Program-made: the position numbers and the translations under genes | The notes under the pieces: model-generated | Seen by the model: only the letters and a program-made list of their open reading frames with translations | Told to the model about the DNA's origin: nothing | The model's database searches: none | Assembly (NCBI GenBank): GCA_030789695.1 | Contig: CM061142.1 | Location: 797,805,258-797,869,257, forward strand | Source of the DNA: Scilla litardierei | Lineage: Eukaryota; Streptophyta; Magnoliopsida; Asparagales; Asparagaceae | Direction of reading: 5' to 3' | Length of the DNA: 64,000 bases | Shown: piece after piece, positions 11,911-23,029 of the stretch | Numbering within the stretch: position 1 is the first letter of the stretch | How the letters are laid out: every line of letters starts with the position of its first letter

Positions 11911-12206
11911 GGACACAAAACATGCCCAAACAGCTTGTTTTGGCCTCCTCGTCGCTCCTGCGACGTCCATTCTTCTTTCGATCCTCTCCAACAGCAAAAT
12001 ACCCCTCGGTGAGGTCGTTGGTGACCGTCTGGAGTAAGCGCATCTCGAGATCACTCCAAATCGCGCCAAATCACCTGAAATGCGAAAAAAACAGCAAATC
12101 GTGAAAAGCATCGCAATATCGTCGATATATCGTGAAAAACGTGATTTGGGCGATCTAAATGGCTTGCAAACATGCGGTAAAAAATATGTAAAATAAGGAG
12201 TGATTA

Positions 12207-12240
12207 AAATCCCCCAAGCTTGCCTCTTACTCGTCCTCGA
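12207..12240 (-). promoter_or_regulatory. Polypurine tract of the Athila element
   Basis: On the minus strand GAGGCAAGCTTGGGGGATTT directly precedes the start of the 3' LTR, and a CCTCGAGGACGAG word lies just upstream. This purine run is the primer for plus-strand DNA synthesis. Confidence 0.75.
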
Positions 12241-14181
12241 GGAAGATAAGTAAAAGGAGAACCCGGTGGATTTGGAAAACGAAAACGGCGAAAAAAAATG
12301 AAAAATGAAAAACGGAGAAGAATGAAAAACGAAATAAAAATAAAGAAGAAAGAAAGAAGCGAAGAGGTAAGCTGCTAGATCATTTCCTCAGGACGTGGGT
12401 TCCGCTTACTCATATAGCATGCACTGAACGAAAAACACATGTCAAAGAATTTTATTTTGATATCATAGTATAATAGTGCAAATAGAAATAGAAAACCCAC
12501 GAGCAACAATATAAACATGAAAAACGGAATAATTTTAGAATTAACATCGTCTGAATCATTTAAAGCGGTATACAAATCACAGATCACACACTTTTCAATT
12601 GAATGCTTTCTATGAGGAGTATAAGAGTATCACGCAATAGGATAGAGAGAATAGAAAAGAATGGATTTCATGATATGAATGCTAGGCTTAGATTTCTGGA
12701 TGTCGTAAAGATAAAAATAATCTCAACGAGTATAGAATATTACTTAGCCTAGGTTGTCGTGCAACGTCAAGTAGTCACTCTCTCACACATCAATGGATCC
12801 CCTCCCACAAGCTTATCTATAAGCGTGGTGGCATAAAAAAATATTTACATCCCCGTTTTTAGAAAGCTCCAAAAGCAATGAAAAGAGAAGAGAAAGAAAG
12901 AAAGTGAGATGAGATCTTTTATTGAGGATTTTTCCTCTTTTCTTTTTCTTTTTCTCTTTTTTTCTCAATTTTTTTTCTTTTTTTTCCTTGATGCAATAGC
13001 ATATATACACAACGATCCCAACTCAAAGAGAGATAATGATATACAAGAATATTTTCTCTTTTCTCTTTTTTTTTTGACTAAGAAATTTGGAGCTAGGAAT
13101 TAATAGCGGGGGAAATGCCATATAATAGAATCGCTAAGGGGAGATTCACCAATGATTTTAAAAGTAGAGAAATGATGTTCAAGATTTGTGGAGAAAGAAA
13201 TGAATATATCTCTCGGTTCACTCTATAAGACATGCACGACAACTTCAGCAGGGTAATCTAATCTACTCAGTTTCGATCACAAAAAAGCTAACTAATCCAG
13301 ACTTATCATAGCTAACATCATTCAATCATCCTGAAGTGAAATGTACAATTCATGCATATAGAAGTGATATAGGAAAAGAAATCAGTACTCCAGATATAGG
13401 CATTCAATGCGTGAATCTTGGTGTGTTTTCTGTGGTAGCATACATATGAATATTCAGACTCGGCTAATAATAAAATTTCATCCATTTTCATGTGGAAAAA
13501 GTGTGGGTTACTATCTCTAGATGCAAGGCAAGTCATGACATGTGACATCAGAAATAAAGTCTAAGACATGACAAATATAGCATGCAAATAGAGTAAGCTA
13601 ACTCCACGTCATCATCATCACAGAAAAGTCATCTCTAGCATGAGATGAAAAAGAAAGAAATAAAGATAAAGGGAAAATAGAACTATTTACAATGCGGCAC
13701 GCAGAAAAATAAGAAAAACGTGATGCATGGTAAAATGAGAAAAAATGACGAAAATAAGTGCAAAAGCGGAAAATGGCGTGAAAAGCTAAAAATAAAGGTG
13801 GCAAATCGAAAAAGATCGTGAGAACTCACTCCCCCAAGCTAAATGGCACAGTGTCCTCAATGTGCAAAGTGGGGCAAACCGAGAGACAAGTAAAGGGAGG
13901 GGAAAGTGAGGGTGCATGCATGATGAAAAAATGAAAATAAAAAGAAAAATAAAGAAATGAAAATATGATGCGGACATGATGCATGCACAGATAGGAGTGA
14001 TACAGATATATAGATGTGTCACCAAAAACTCACCCTCTCTCCCAAAAAAAAAGATATATAAAGATATGGCCGAAATGAGAATCCCAAAAGTAAGTGAGGG
14101 GAGGGGGGTGGACAAAAGGCAACAGGACCCAGCAGAAACGGGCAGCACAACGGCAAAAATAATCGATGGCATCAAGGGTGC
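12241..14181 (-). other. Non-coding Athila 3' internal region
   Basis: A-rich and purine-rich on the plus strand, with no ORF above about 130 codons that shows a motif. Near 13825-13845 the minus strand reads a second CTTGGGGGAGTGA tract after an ATTGAGGACACTGTG word, resembling the element's own polypurine tract. The rest is simple A/G-rich and T-rich sequence (for example 12930-13080). Confidence 0.6.
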
Positions 14182-16265
14182 CTAAGAAGGTGGTGCTGCG
14201 CCGTCTCTGTCCTGAGGCGGAAGTGGTGGTGGGGGTTGGATATGCTGCTGAGCGGGGGTGGGTGTGGAAGTGGTAGCAGGCTGAGTGTGTGTGGAAGTGT
14301 GGGTGGGAACCTGCTGGGTGGGTGGGGGTACGCGGGGGAGACGCTCCAGGACCTGGGTAAGACAGTAGTGAATCTGCGGGAGCAGGTCGAAGCGGTGAGC
14401 CATATCGGTGACGGTGGCGGACAGCGTCCGAAGGTCACCTCTGAGGCCACTCACCGCCCCCTCTAGAGCACGAATGCTCTGAAGTACAGTGTCAGGGGGA
14501 GGTGGTGCAGAGGGACGCACCGGTCGAGGCTGCGCAGGGCGGGGCTGGCGTACTCGGGTCGCGTAGGTGATGGGCTCAGCAGGGAAGGGAACGAAAGGTG
14601 CTGTGCTCGCGAATGTGGGACTGGCCTCAGTGGGAGGCCGGGGCACCGGCTGGTGAGAAGTGGAGGCAGCAGCAACGAAAGAAGAATACAAAAGAGGCAG
14701 CGAGGTGGCCGGAGAGGTCGGTAGCACAGACGCGTGGACAGACGCCACGACACTCTCGGAAAATACAGCAGCAGTGGAAGCAGAGGGCTCTCCGCACTCA
14801 ACTACGGTCGGCGGGCGCTCGGGTGGGGCAGAAGAAACAGGCTCAGCAGACAGAGGGCCAGTGGTGGTGGTGACAGCCTCGGAAGCAGTGGAGGTGGGCT
14901 CAGCTAAGGTACTCCCGACACCGACAGAGGTGGGGACAGAGGTGTCAGGTGCAGCGGAAACATCAGGTATAGGCTGAGGGGCCATGGGGTCAACAGGGGC
15001 GGCAGGCTCGGCAGGGGCGACAGGGTCTGCGGGGGCAGCGTGGGCAGCGTGGGCCTGCTCGGCCTCCTCGGCCTCGAGCACGTAAGCAGCGGGGATGAGA
15101 ACATCCATCGCAGGGAGCCAGTCCACATGGGCTGGTGCAATCTGAGTCCGAGCTGGGCTCGGAAGAATCATGTAATCGGCACCGTAAGGGCCGTGCAGCC
15201 AGACCCAGTGTCGCTCACCGTGCGGACGAAGCATCTTCATCCGGGCCATAACATCAATCGACAGAGAAGTGGGGCCCGGTGCTCGACGCAGGTCGTCAGG
15301 GAAGTCCTCGCCGGTCATAAGGGCAAGCAAGGTATCAGGCCGCCGCAACATATCGGTGAGCGAGCGCCCACCGATACAATGATGCGGTCTAAAAACCAAG
15401 CCGCGACATCAATCACGACGGCGGAGACAAGCTCATCGCCATCCCTAGATAGAGCTCTGGGACGTGTCATCGCATAGAGCATGTAGAGCTCCGGCGTAGA
15501 CATCGTGCCCGGCTCATATCTGGCCAAAAAGGTCGTCGCCATAAGGCGCTGAGCTATACAGAGGCAGGGATGGACAATGGCCGAGGCCTTGGCCCTACTA
15601 GGGTCAAAGGCAGCGCGAAGACCCGTAATCCGGGCCCATAAGGCACCGGCGTCAAAGGAAGGTGGGGGGATATGGGTGGGGGCGTAACCTCGATCGGCCC
15701 CGGGGACATCGGGCCACGAGAAGAAGGCTCTCATCATACCGAGAGTGACCTGGCACTCCCGGTCCATGAACCGAAACGAGCATCCCTCGTCGGTCCTGGT
15801 GATCGAACTAAGCACCTCAAGTGTCGGGCGGGTAAACGTATCCGCCGACACCTGAAAGAAATCTCGCCAGCCCACGTTGTCGTACAACGTGAGCATCCCC
15901 TCTAGTACCCCCAGGCGTCCTAGGTCGGCAAGGTGTGCAAACCTGGAGGGTACGATCGAGCGTTGGGAGATACGCTCGAAAGCGACGCGGTGTGCGTCGT
16001 TCCGGAACGTGATCCCCAGCGTCCCGATCAGTGGAGCCGGAGGTGGTGGCTGTGGGGCGGCAGGGAGCGGCTGTGTGGGGTGTGCGGGCTGTGCGGGCTC
16101 TGCAGGCTGTGCGGGGTGTGTGGGGCCTGCGGTCTGTGCTGGGTGGACAGGGTGTGTGGGAGAAGGCGGAGGAGAGTCCTCCAACTCGTGGGAGGGGCCG
16201 GCATCATCCGACCGCTTCCGCTTGGCGGAAGCTCTCCTCGACCGTGGCCGTGTCCGGGGCGGCAT
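14182..16265 (-). pseudogene. ATHILA-type ORF downstream of pol
   Basis: This is the extra ORF after pol, of the ATHILA ORF/'plant transposon protein' group, with no known biochemical function. It begins at the ATG at 16265 with a basic, nuclear-localisation-like stretch (RPRSRRASAKRKR). A Pro/Ala/His repeat region follows (about residues 30-75). Next is a conserved globular domain containing FERISQRSIVPSRF and ECQVTLGMMRAFFSWP, and then a long Ala/Pro/Ser/Thr-rich tail with a short heptad-like helix (ALEGAVSGLRGDLRTL). A single frameshift near 15360 separates 16265-15315 from 15399-14182; together they cover about 690 codons. I see no signal peptide or membrane segment, so an envelope role is not supported. 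High GC sets it apart from its AT-rich surroundings. Confidence 0.7.
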
Positions 16266-16814
16266 ATGGGCCCCGAGCGCGCGCCGAAAAACGTGAAAAG
16301 TGCGGCGTGTGCAAAATAAAGGAGAGAGTATACCCCGACACGACGCGAGTGCAAAATAATGGAAGCGTGCGAAGACAGCACCTCCGCGAAGCCCGAATCA
16401 GTCCCTAGAAGCTCCCGGGGCTCCCCTAAGCTCCCAAAAACAACCTGCGCATGAAATGGAGATATCAGCGGGTAATATTCAAAACGTATGGAGCATTAGG
16501 GGTATAACAGATAGATATAGAAATTAATTTGGGTTTGGGGGTCGTTTAACACATGGATCCTCGAAAAATACACAAAAAGAGGAGAAAAAGGCGAAATAGG
16601 CGATACCGGAGGTGGCCGGAGTGGTGGCCGCCGGCGGCGACTCGGGCGAGGCGCGGCGGGTGCTCGGCCGGCGGTGGCTGGCCGAGCAGCGGCGCGGCGG
16701 TGGTCGGCTGGGCGAGTGAGGACGAGAGCGAGGGGAACGGGCGAGGGGAATGCGAAGGGTCGCGGGCGTTTTGGGTTTTTTTTTCGTTTCGAAAAATGTT
16801 CCCCCCCTCGGCCG

Positions 16815-17165
16815 CTTATATAGTAAAAGTTATGACTCGGCCGAGTGACTAGGTCACTCGGCCGAGTGAGATCAATGGAAATATCCTCCTCGCTTACGCT
16901 TCGGCCGAGTGGCCTTGACAGCCTCGGCCGAGTGGAGTAAGTCCATTCGGCCGAGTGGCTCAAGCTACTCGGCAAGACTCGCCCTAGGAGCGTATCCGTT
17001 TTACTCGGCCGAGTGAATATATATACTCGGCCGAGTGGCAGTTATACTGAAATTAGGAAAATAAACAGAGAGTTGGGTACATCAGACTTCCCTCGTTCGT
17101 GAGCGGCTCGGCCGGACGAACTTGTGTACTCGGCCGAGTGACTAGTATACTCGGCCGAGTGAGCC
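16815..17165 (-). promoter_or_regulatory. Internal promoter-like module before the ATHILA ORF
   Basis: About ten copies of the CTCGGCCGAGTG palindrome lie at 16834-17162, followed on the minus strand by CTATATAAG (16823-16815). The ATHILA ORF starts about 550 bp further on. This repeats the arrangement of the LTR (palindromes, then TATA), suggesting a separate promoter for the third ORF. Promoter activity is inferred. Confidence 0.6.
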
Positions 17166-17485
17166 TTGTGTTCTGCCGTTTGCCTTCGTTTGGGCTCTAA
17201 ACTCCGTCTTTCTTCCTCCAGGCGATTTCATCTTCCTCCTAAGCATCGAGCACCTTCCTGGGGCGCTCCTTGTCGTCTCGTTCATCCTCCTCATGATGGA
17301 TTTGTCTATCTCCTCTCCTGTCAAGAAAAATAGGACCCGTTATCACAAAATTTTTGGGCGAACGACTCAAAACACTAAAAAGTTCTAAAAAAAATAAAAA
17401 AAATGAAAATAATGCAATAACCGACGGGTTGCCTCCCGACAAGCGCTCGTTTAAGGTCGTGAGCTCGACCCCCTATGATTTTCAA
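17166..17485 (-). other. Spacer between Athila pol and the internal promoter module
   Basis: It contains the GGGAGGCAACCCG word (minus strand, near 17425) that often follows pol in Athila elements, then A/T-rich sequence. No ORF with a recognisable motif. Confidence 0.5.
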
Positions 17486-19360
17486 TTAGTGCAGGATGTT
17501 TGGTGCATATGAGATGCACCCATCAAACTTTCCGGGGAGAACGCTTGGGTTCGGAAGTTGCGGCGGCGTGTTCTCCCTCGGTGGTCTCCCGTCTCGAATA
17601 GTGTTGGGGGGAGGCTCCCCCAAGCTAGCGCTTGCTCCGGTCAACGGCTTCACCGGTGACGCCGATTTCCGTATCGGCGGAGCTTTCTTCGGAGACTTTA
17701 ATTTCGAGAGCTTGGAGAGCTCTCGAATCCTTGCGACATCAGCGTCGCCTTCATCATTTTCAGCGGAGAGGTCGGGGGAATCGTCTTTCTCCTCATCTTG
17801 GCCTAAATCCGGGCCTTCCTTGAATTCTTCATCGAATAGAGCGCCAATCGAGTGGGGGGTCGCCTCCTCAATTACCTCATCAAGGAGGTATGAAAGATCA
17901 TCCGGCCATCCCTTAAGTAGATATATTTTATTGATTTCTCCCGTTGAGACTCCCTCGGAATAATGCTTGAGTCTCTGACCATTTACCTTGAACGAGGCCC
18001 CGTCTTTGCTTTCCAACTCGAAGGCCCCTCCCGGTTGTATGTTCTTAATAGTGAAAGGTCCGGACCAACGTGACCTCAACTTTCCGGGAAATAGTCGGAG
18101 CCGGGAATTATAGAGTAAGACCTTGTCTCCTACCTTGAAGTCTGTGACGGTTATGCGGGCATCGTGGAGAATCTTGGTCCTTTCTTTGTAAATTCTCGAG
18201 CTCTCGTAGGCGTCTCTCCTTATTTCATCAAGTTCGTTGATGTCCAAGAGTCGCCTCACCGCCGCGATCTTGTAGTCGTAGTTAAAGGTCTTGATGGCCT
18301 AATATGCGCGGTGTTCCAACTCTACCGGCAAGTGGCAAGCCTTCCCATAAACTAGTCTGAACGGTGTGGTACCGATGGGGGTGCGAAAGGTCGTGCGATA
18401 TGCCCATAGAACATCGTTTAGCTTCATTGACCAATCCTTTCTAGATCGATCCACGGTCTTCTCAAGAATTTGCTTGATCTCTCTATTTGAGACTTCCACT
18501 TGGCCGCTTGTCTGGGGGTGATATGTCATGCCAACTCTATGGTTTACTCCATACTTCTTTAGCATGGCTTCAAACTTGTAATCTATGAAGTGGCTCCCCC
18601 CGTCGCTTATCAAGGTACGAGGCACTCCGAAGCGCGGGAAGATATTTTGCTTGAAGAACTTGGAGACGACCCTTGCATCATTAGTAGGGGTGGCGATTTC
18701 TTCCACCCATTTGGAGACATAGTCGACGGCCAATAGGATGTATTTGTTGTCATTGCTCGACGGAAATGGTCCCATGAAGTCTACTCCCCAACAATCAAAA
18801 AGCTCAATTTCTTGGATGGGCCTCATTGGCATCTCATTGCGCTTGGAGATATTCCCAGTCCGTTGGCATCTATCGCACCCCTTTACAAAGTCGTGGGTGT
18901 CTTTAAACATTGTCAGCCAGAAGAACCCGCTCTGCAAAATCTTAGCGGTAGTTTTAGAGGCGGCATGATGTCCTCCGCATGGTAGACCGTGGCAATGCAA
19001 AATGATGGATGTCGCCTCCCCTTTAGAAACACACCTCCGAATGACGCTATCCTTGCATATCTTGAAGAGGTATGAATCTTCCCAGAAATAGCTACGGACT
19101 TCATGAAGAAATCTCCTCTTTTGATGCGTGGGCATCCAATGCGGTTTAATTCCACAAGCCAAGTAGTTGACGAAGTCCGCGTACCAAGGGACTTCTCCGG
19201 TCCTTATGGCATATAGCCTCTCATCCACGAAAGTGTCGTCGATAGGCAAACTCACATCCTCCTTGTCGCGAATGAGCCTAGATAAATGATCCGTCACGAC
19301 ATTGTCCGTACCCTTCTTGTCTCTGATCTCAAGTCGAATTCTTGCAACAAGAGTATCCAC
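17486..19360 (-). pseudogene. Athila integrase (pseudogene)
   Basis: Integrase inserts the reverse-transcribed DNA into the genome. In order the reading shows an N-terminal zinc-binding H-H-C-C region ([11 protein letters not shown]... CDRCQRTG), the catalytic D,D-35-E core (Asp in GVDFMGPFP, Asp in LISDGGSHF, Glu in [10 protein letters not shown]), and a C-terminal basic domain (KVGDKVLLYNSRLRLFPGKL...). A long acidic/proline tail ends at 17486. A TAG at 18299-18301 separates the core from the C-terminal domain in the same frame, most simply a Trp codon turned into a stop. A one-base frameshift near 19320-19350 separates it from RNase H upstream. Confidence 0.88.
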
Positions 19361-21352
19361 CTAATCAACCGAGGTTTAGCCTCCTTCTTGTTTACAAGAT
19401 ACTTCAATGCCGCATGGTCGGTGTGGACAATCACCTTGGAACCGAGGAGGTAGGATCGAAACTTCTCTATGGAATAGACGACCGCTAGAAGCTCTTTCTC
19501 GGTAGTTGTGTAGTTTTTCTGCGCGTCATCCAATGTCTTGCTCGCATAGTATATCGCATGAAGCTTCTTTTCTTTTCTTTGTCCCAACACCGCTCCAATG
19601 GCTTGGTCGCTAGCATCACACATTAGCTCAAAAAGAAGGCTCCAATCCGGTGGTTGTATGATGGGCGCGGAGACTAGTGCTTCCTTCAAGGTGTTGAAGG
19701 CTTGCAAGCATTCTCCTGAAAAAACAAAAGGAATATCTTTAGCGAGCAAGGAAGTAAGCGGTCGGGCAATCGAGGCGAAATCCTTGATGAAGCGGCGGTA
19801 AAACCCCGCGTGACCAAGAAAGCCTCTAATGCCCTTGACATTAATAGGAGGAGGGAGTTTCTCGATTACCTCAATCTTTGCTTTATCTACCTCAATTCCT
19901 CTCGAGGAAACAAGGTGCCCGAGGACTATACCTTCCGTGACCATGAAGTGGCACTTCTCCCAATTGAGAGTGAGATTGTTTTGTTGGCACCTTTTTAGGA
20001 CTTTATTAATATTTTCCAAGCAGGAGTCAAACTCACTTCCATAAATCGAAAAATCATCCATAAAAACTTCCATAATATTTTCAATGTAATCGGAAAATAT
20101 GGATGTCATACACCTCTGAAAGGTGGTGGGAGCATTACAAAGGCCAAACGGCATCCTACGGTAGGCATAGGTGCCATAGGGACAAGTGAAAGTTGTCTTC
20201 TCTTGGTCATCTTCGTGCAAAGGGATTTGGAAGAATCCCGAATACCCATCTAGATAGCAAAAGTATTTATGTTTTGCAAGGCGTTCAAGCATTTGATCAA
20301 TGAAGGGCAATGGGTAGTGGTCCTTTCGGGTGGCTTTATTGAGTTTCCTATAGTCAATGCACATTCGCCATCCCGTGACGGTGCGCGTAGATATGGGCTC
20401 ACCTTTTTCATTTTTTATGACAGTCATCCCCCCTTTCTTGGGGACGACGTGAACGGGGCTAACCCATCTACTGTCAGAGATAGGATAAATAATACCGGCG
20501 TCGAGCAATTTTAGGATTTCCTTTTTAACCACCTCCTTCATATTAGGGTTTAACCGCCTTTGAGGCTCTATGGAGGTGGCGTCTGTATCCTCCAAATGGA
20601 TCCTATGCGTGCAAAGCCTAGGGCTTATCCCTTTTAAATCGGAGATAGTGTAGCCAAGGACATCTTTGTGGCTCCTAAGAACGTCTAGGAGTTTTTCAAG
20701 TTGGTCCGGCGTGAGGTGGGAGTTTACTATCACCGGGAAAGTTAATTTGTTACCCAAAAAGGCGTACCTTAGATTCGGAGGTAATTGTTTAAGTTCTACC
20801 TGAAGAGGCGCCGCTCCTTCTACTTCATCAGCTCGCATGAGTTTGGCTTCTTCCTTGTCAGCCGGGTCTAGCTCGTGCTCAGGTGGCGCGCTCTCTTGTG
20901 AAGAGTCAGACTCACTACTTAGTGAGGACAATGCATCGAAATAGGCGCGCTCCGATTCTGTGCTAGCGTCATCAGAGCTTTCACTCGGCTCCGGTTCGTT
21001 CCTGGAATCAAGGAACACATCAGACGACTCGTAGAATCAAGGGTAAGTGTCATGGGGTGTAACTCCCTGAACGATGGCTTGCTCTGAAGATCCTCCCAGA
21101 GTATAGTGATCCTCGACACTTGTTCTACCGTCTTCGAAATATAGCTTGTCGTCCATCACATCAACTCTGACGTTGCCTCCGATAGTCCCCTCCGGGGAGA
21201 CTTGGTCCATCACAAAACTAGCAAACAGTTGCTCGTCAGGGTCCTTGACGTCGATAGCAAAAGCTCCGGTAGCGTGGACCTCATCGACAAGCTCCTTAAG
21301 GAGGTCTGTGAAGGAGTCATAGTCTTCCTAACTGAGTTCTATTGTCGACATT
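19294..21352 (-). pseudogene. Athila reverse transcriptase-RNase H (pseudogene, no gag/protease)
   Basis: Reverse transcriptase and RNase H of the element. The main open part is 21018-19294. RT motifs include [12 protein letters not shown], the FMDDF catalytic box (near 20050-20062) and [12 protein letters not shown]. RNase H follows ([47 protein letters not shown]). The same frame extends upstream to an ATG at about 21352 through two stops (TGA near 21038 and TAG near 21331), giving an acidic leader sequence. Only about 130 bp separate that ATG from the PBS. The CCHC knuckle and the Asp-Ser/Thr-Gly protease motif expected before RT are both absent. Confidence 0.9.
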
Positions 21353-21479
21353 GCATCCTCCATTCTCCCTGTAAAGACCTTATGCAAAATACAGGGAGAA
21401 TATGCAAATAGAAGAAAGTAAAGAAAGAGAGAAAGAAGAAGTAACCGGGTGGTCGATGACGAACACCGTCAAATTGCCG

Positions 21480-21497
21480 TCCCCGGCAACGGCGCCA
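21480..21497 (-). promoter_or_regulatory. Athila primer-binding site (tRNA-Asp)
   Basis: The minus strand reads TGGCGCCGTTGCCGGGGA, the exact Athila-type PBS complementary to the 3' end of plant tRNA-Asp. It lies six bases inside the 5' LTR end at 21504. Confidence 0.93.
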
Positions 21498-21864
21498 AAA
21501 ACTTGATCGCTCCAGGATGTAACCCCAAAGAACGGTTGTAGTTTTACCGCAAGTGCACGGTGTAGCAGCGAGCGGGTTATCGAACCCAGGGAGGACGAAT
21601 GACCGTGCTTGTTCCAATCAACCTGGATATTTAAGAAGAGAGAAATTTGCCTTTGGCGATCCTGTCACAATCGTCAGACAAAGTACGGAACTATCAAATC
21701 AAATAAAGAACGCCTAGGGAATGGGGAATTCCAGCTACTCACCGTCTTTCGTAAATGTGGTTCGTCGGTATCAAAATTGCTAGAATAAGATTTTGGATGA
21801 ACTAGTTGCAACTGAATGTAGAACCAAGCTCACGCTCTCGCGCTGTTGCCGGTCTATAGCTATC

Positions 21865-22162
21865 CTAGGTTTGGGTCCAATCTCTTGTAAACCCTAGCCT
21901 AGGGAAGCTAGCATTAGGATCAACATCATCGTTCAATCGCGCACCGAGCCCAATCTCTTGCAAACTCGGCTCGCGATCTAGGTTGGGATAGTTCCTACCC
22001 GTCCAATCTCTTGCAAACGGGTATTGGCACGGAATTGCAACCGGAAACCCTAGTATCGGTCTAATCTCTTGCAAACCGATACTTCAGAAATTTGATTCCA
22101 ACCCAATTCAGATTTCTAGGGTTTCCTATCGAATTGGGATCCAATCTCTTGCAAATCCCAAT
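21865..22162 (-). repeat. Five-hairpin shared-loop array (5' LTR copy)
   Basis: Second copy of the array. Loops of hairpins 1 and 4 each carry one change (CTTGTAA and TCTAATC). In hairpin 2 the changed base CTCGG improves pairing with CCGAG. In hairpin 3 CCCGT pairs fully with ACGGG, where the 3' LTR copy has a G-T pair. Stem changes between the two LTRs therefore tend to keep or improve pairing. Confidence 0.88.
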
Positions 22163-22647
22163 CGGTATGAACTCCTAGCCATCCGTAGTAAATTGATCCC
22201 AATCTAATCCCTAATAGCAATTCTAGCAAAATTCCTACCAATTCATCACAATCATGAAATAGGGCTTGTAGGGTTCATCCTCACGCCCCAAGACGTGGCG
22301 ACTACTCACAATTCATAGCAAGATCACAAAAATAATCAATGAAATAAGCAATAGAATTCATCACAATATTGAGATAAGCAATAAAAATTAGAATTTTTAG
22401 AGAAGAGAAAACACAAAGCAATGGAGTTCTTCAAATAATTTTACAAAAATCAACTTTTGTCTCCTCTCCAATCTCAAGAATAAAGCTAAAAAGTTAATCT
22501 AAAAGGCTATAAAAAATCTAAGAGAAAAGCTCTCCAAAACTAGGGTAAAAACAGGGGTTAAATACCCCCCAAAATCGTCCAAAAACTGTGACCAAAATAC
22601 CCCTGCGCAGCCTGTTTTCCGCAATTTTCGCTACAGGCAGCGCGTCG

Positions 22648-23029
22648 CACTCGGCCGAGTGACAAAAGTCGCTCGGCCGAGTGAGAAACCATGTAATTTT
22701 CCAGTAAGTCTTGATCTTCAGGGGTCTTCACTTCGGGGGCGGCTCGGCCGAGTGAGCTGTCGTCATTCGGCCGATGGCTTCACGGTACTCGGGCGGTCGG
22801 GATTATCCACTCGGCCGAGTGGGTCTTCTGAAGCTCAGGCAGCCGAAAAACAGTAACATGGCGATTTTTGAATGGCTTCGTCTGGGCGCCACTCGGGCGG
22901 ACGGGATGTAGTCACTCGGCCGATGTGGTCTCCGTCGCTCGGCCGAGTGCACGTATGAATCGTGTCTGATCTGGTCGGCCGTGCGGTGTCTCGCTGGTCG
23001 GCCGAGTGGCTCCTCCACTCGGCCGAGTG
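22648..23029. repeat. Palindrome cluster CACTCGGCCGAGTG in Athila U3 (5' LTR)
   Basis: Same cluster as at 11529-11910, with perfect copies at 22648-22661, 22808-22821 and 23016-23029 and near copies between them. Confidence 0.88.

Larger units (their letters stand above)
10385..12206 (-). repeat. Athila 3' LTR
   Basis: The minus strand begins T(A/G)ATCACTCC at 12206 and ends GGAGCGATCA at 10385. It aligns end to end with 21504-23325 without net length change. From 5' to 3' it holds a palindrome cluster (11910-11529), a TATA-like TATTTAA (about 11446-11439, inside GGGGTATTTAACCCC), and the five-hairpin array (11043-10746). Confidence 0.92.

Noticed and set aside
14182..16265. Envelope glycoprotein for the Athila third ORF
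   Set aside because: No signal peptide, no transmembrane segment, and a basic nuclear-localisation-like N-terminus.
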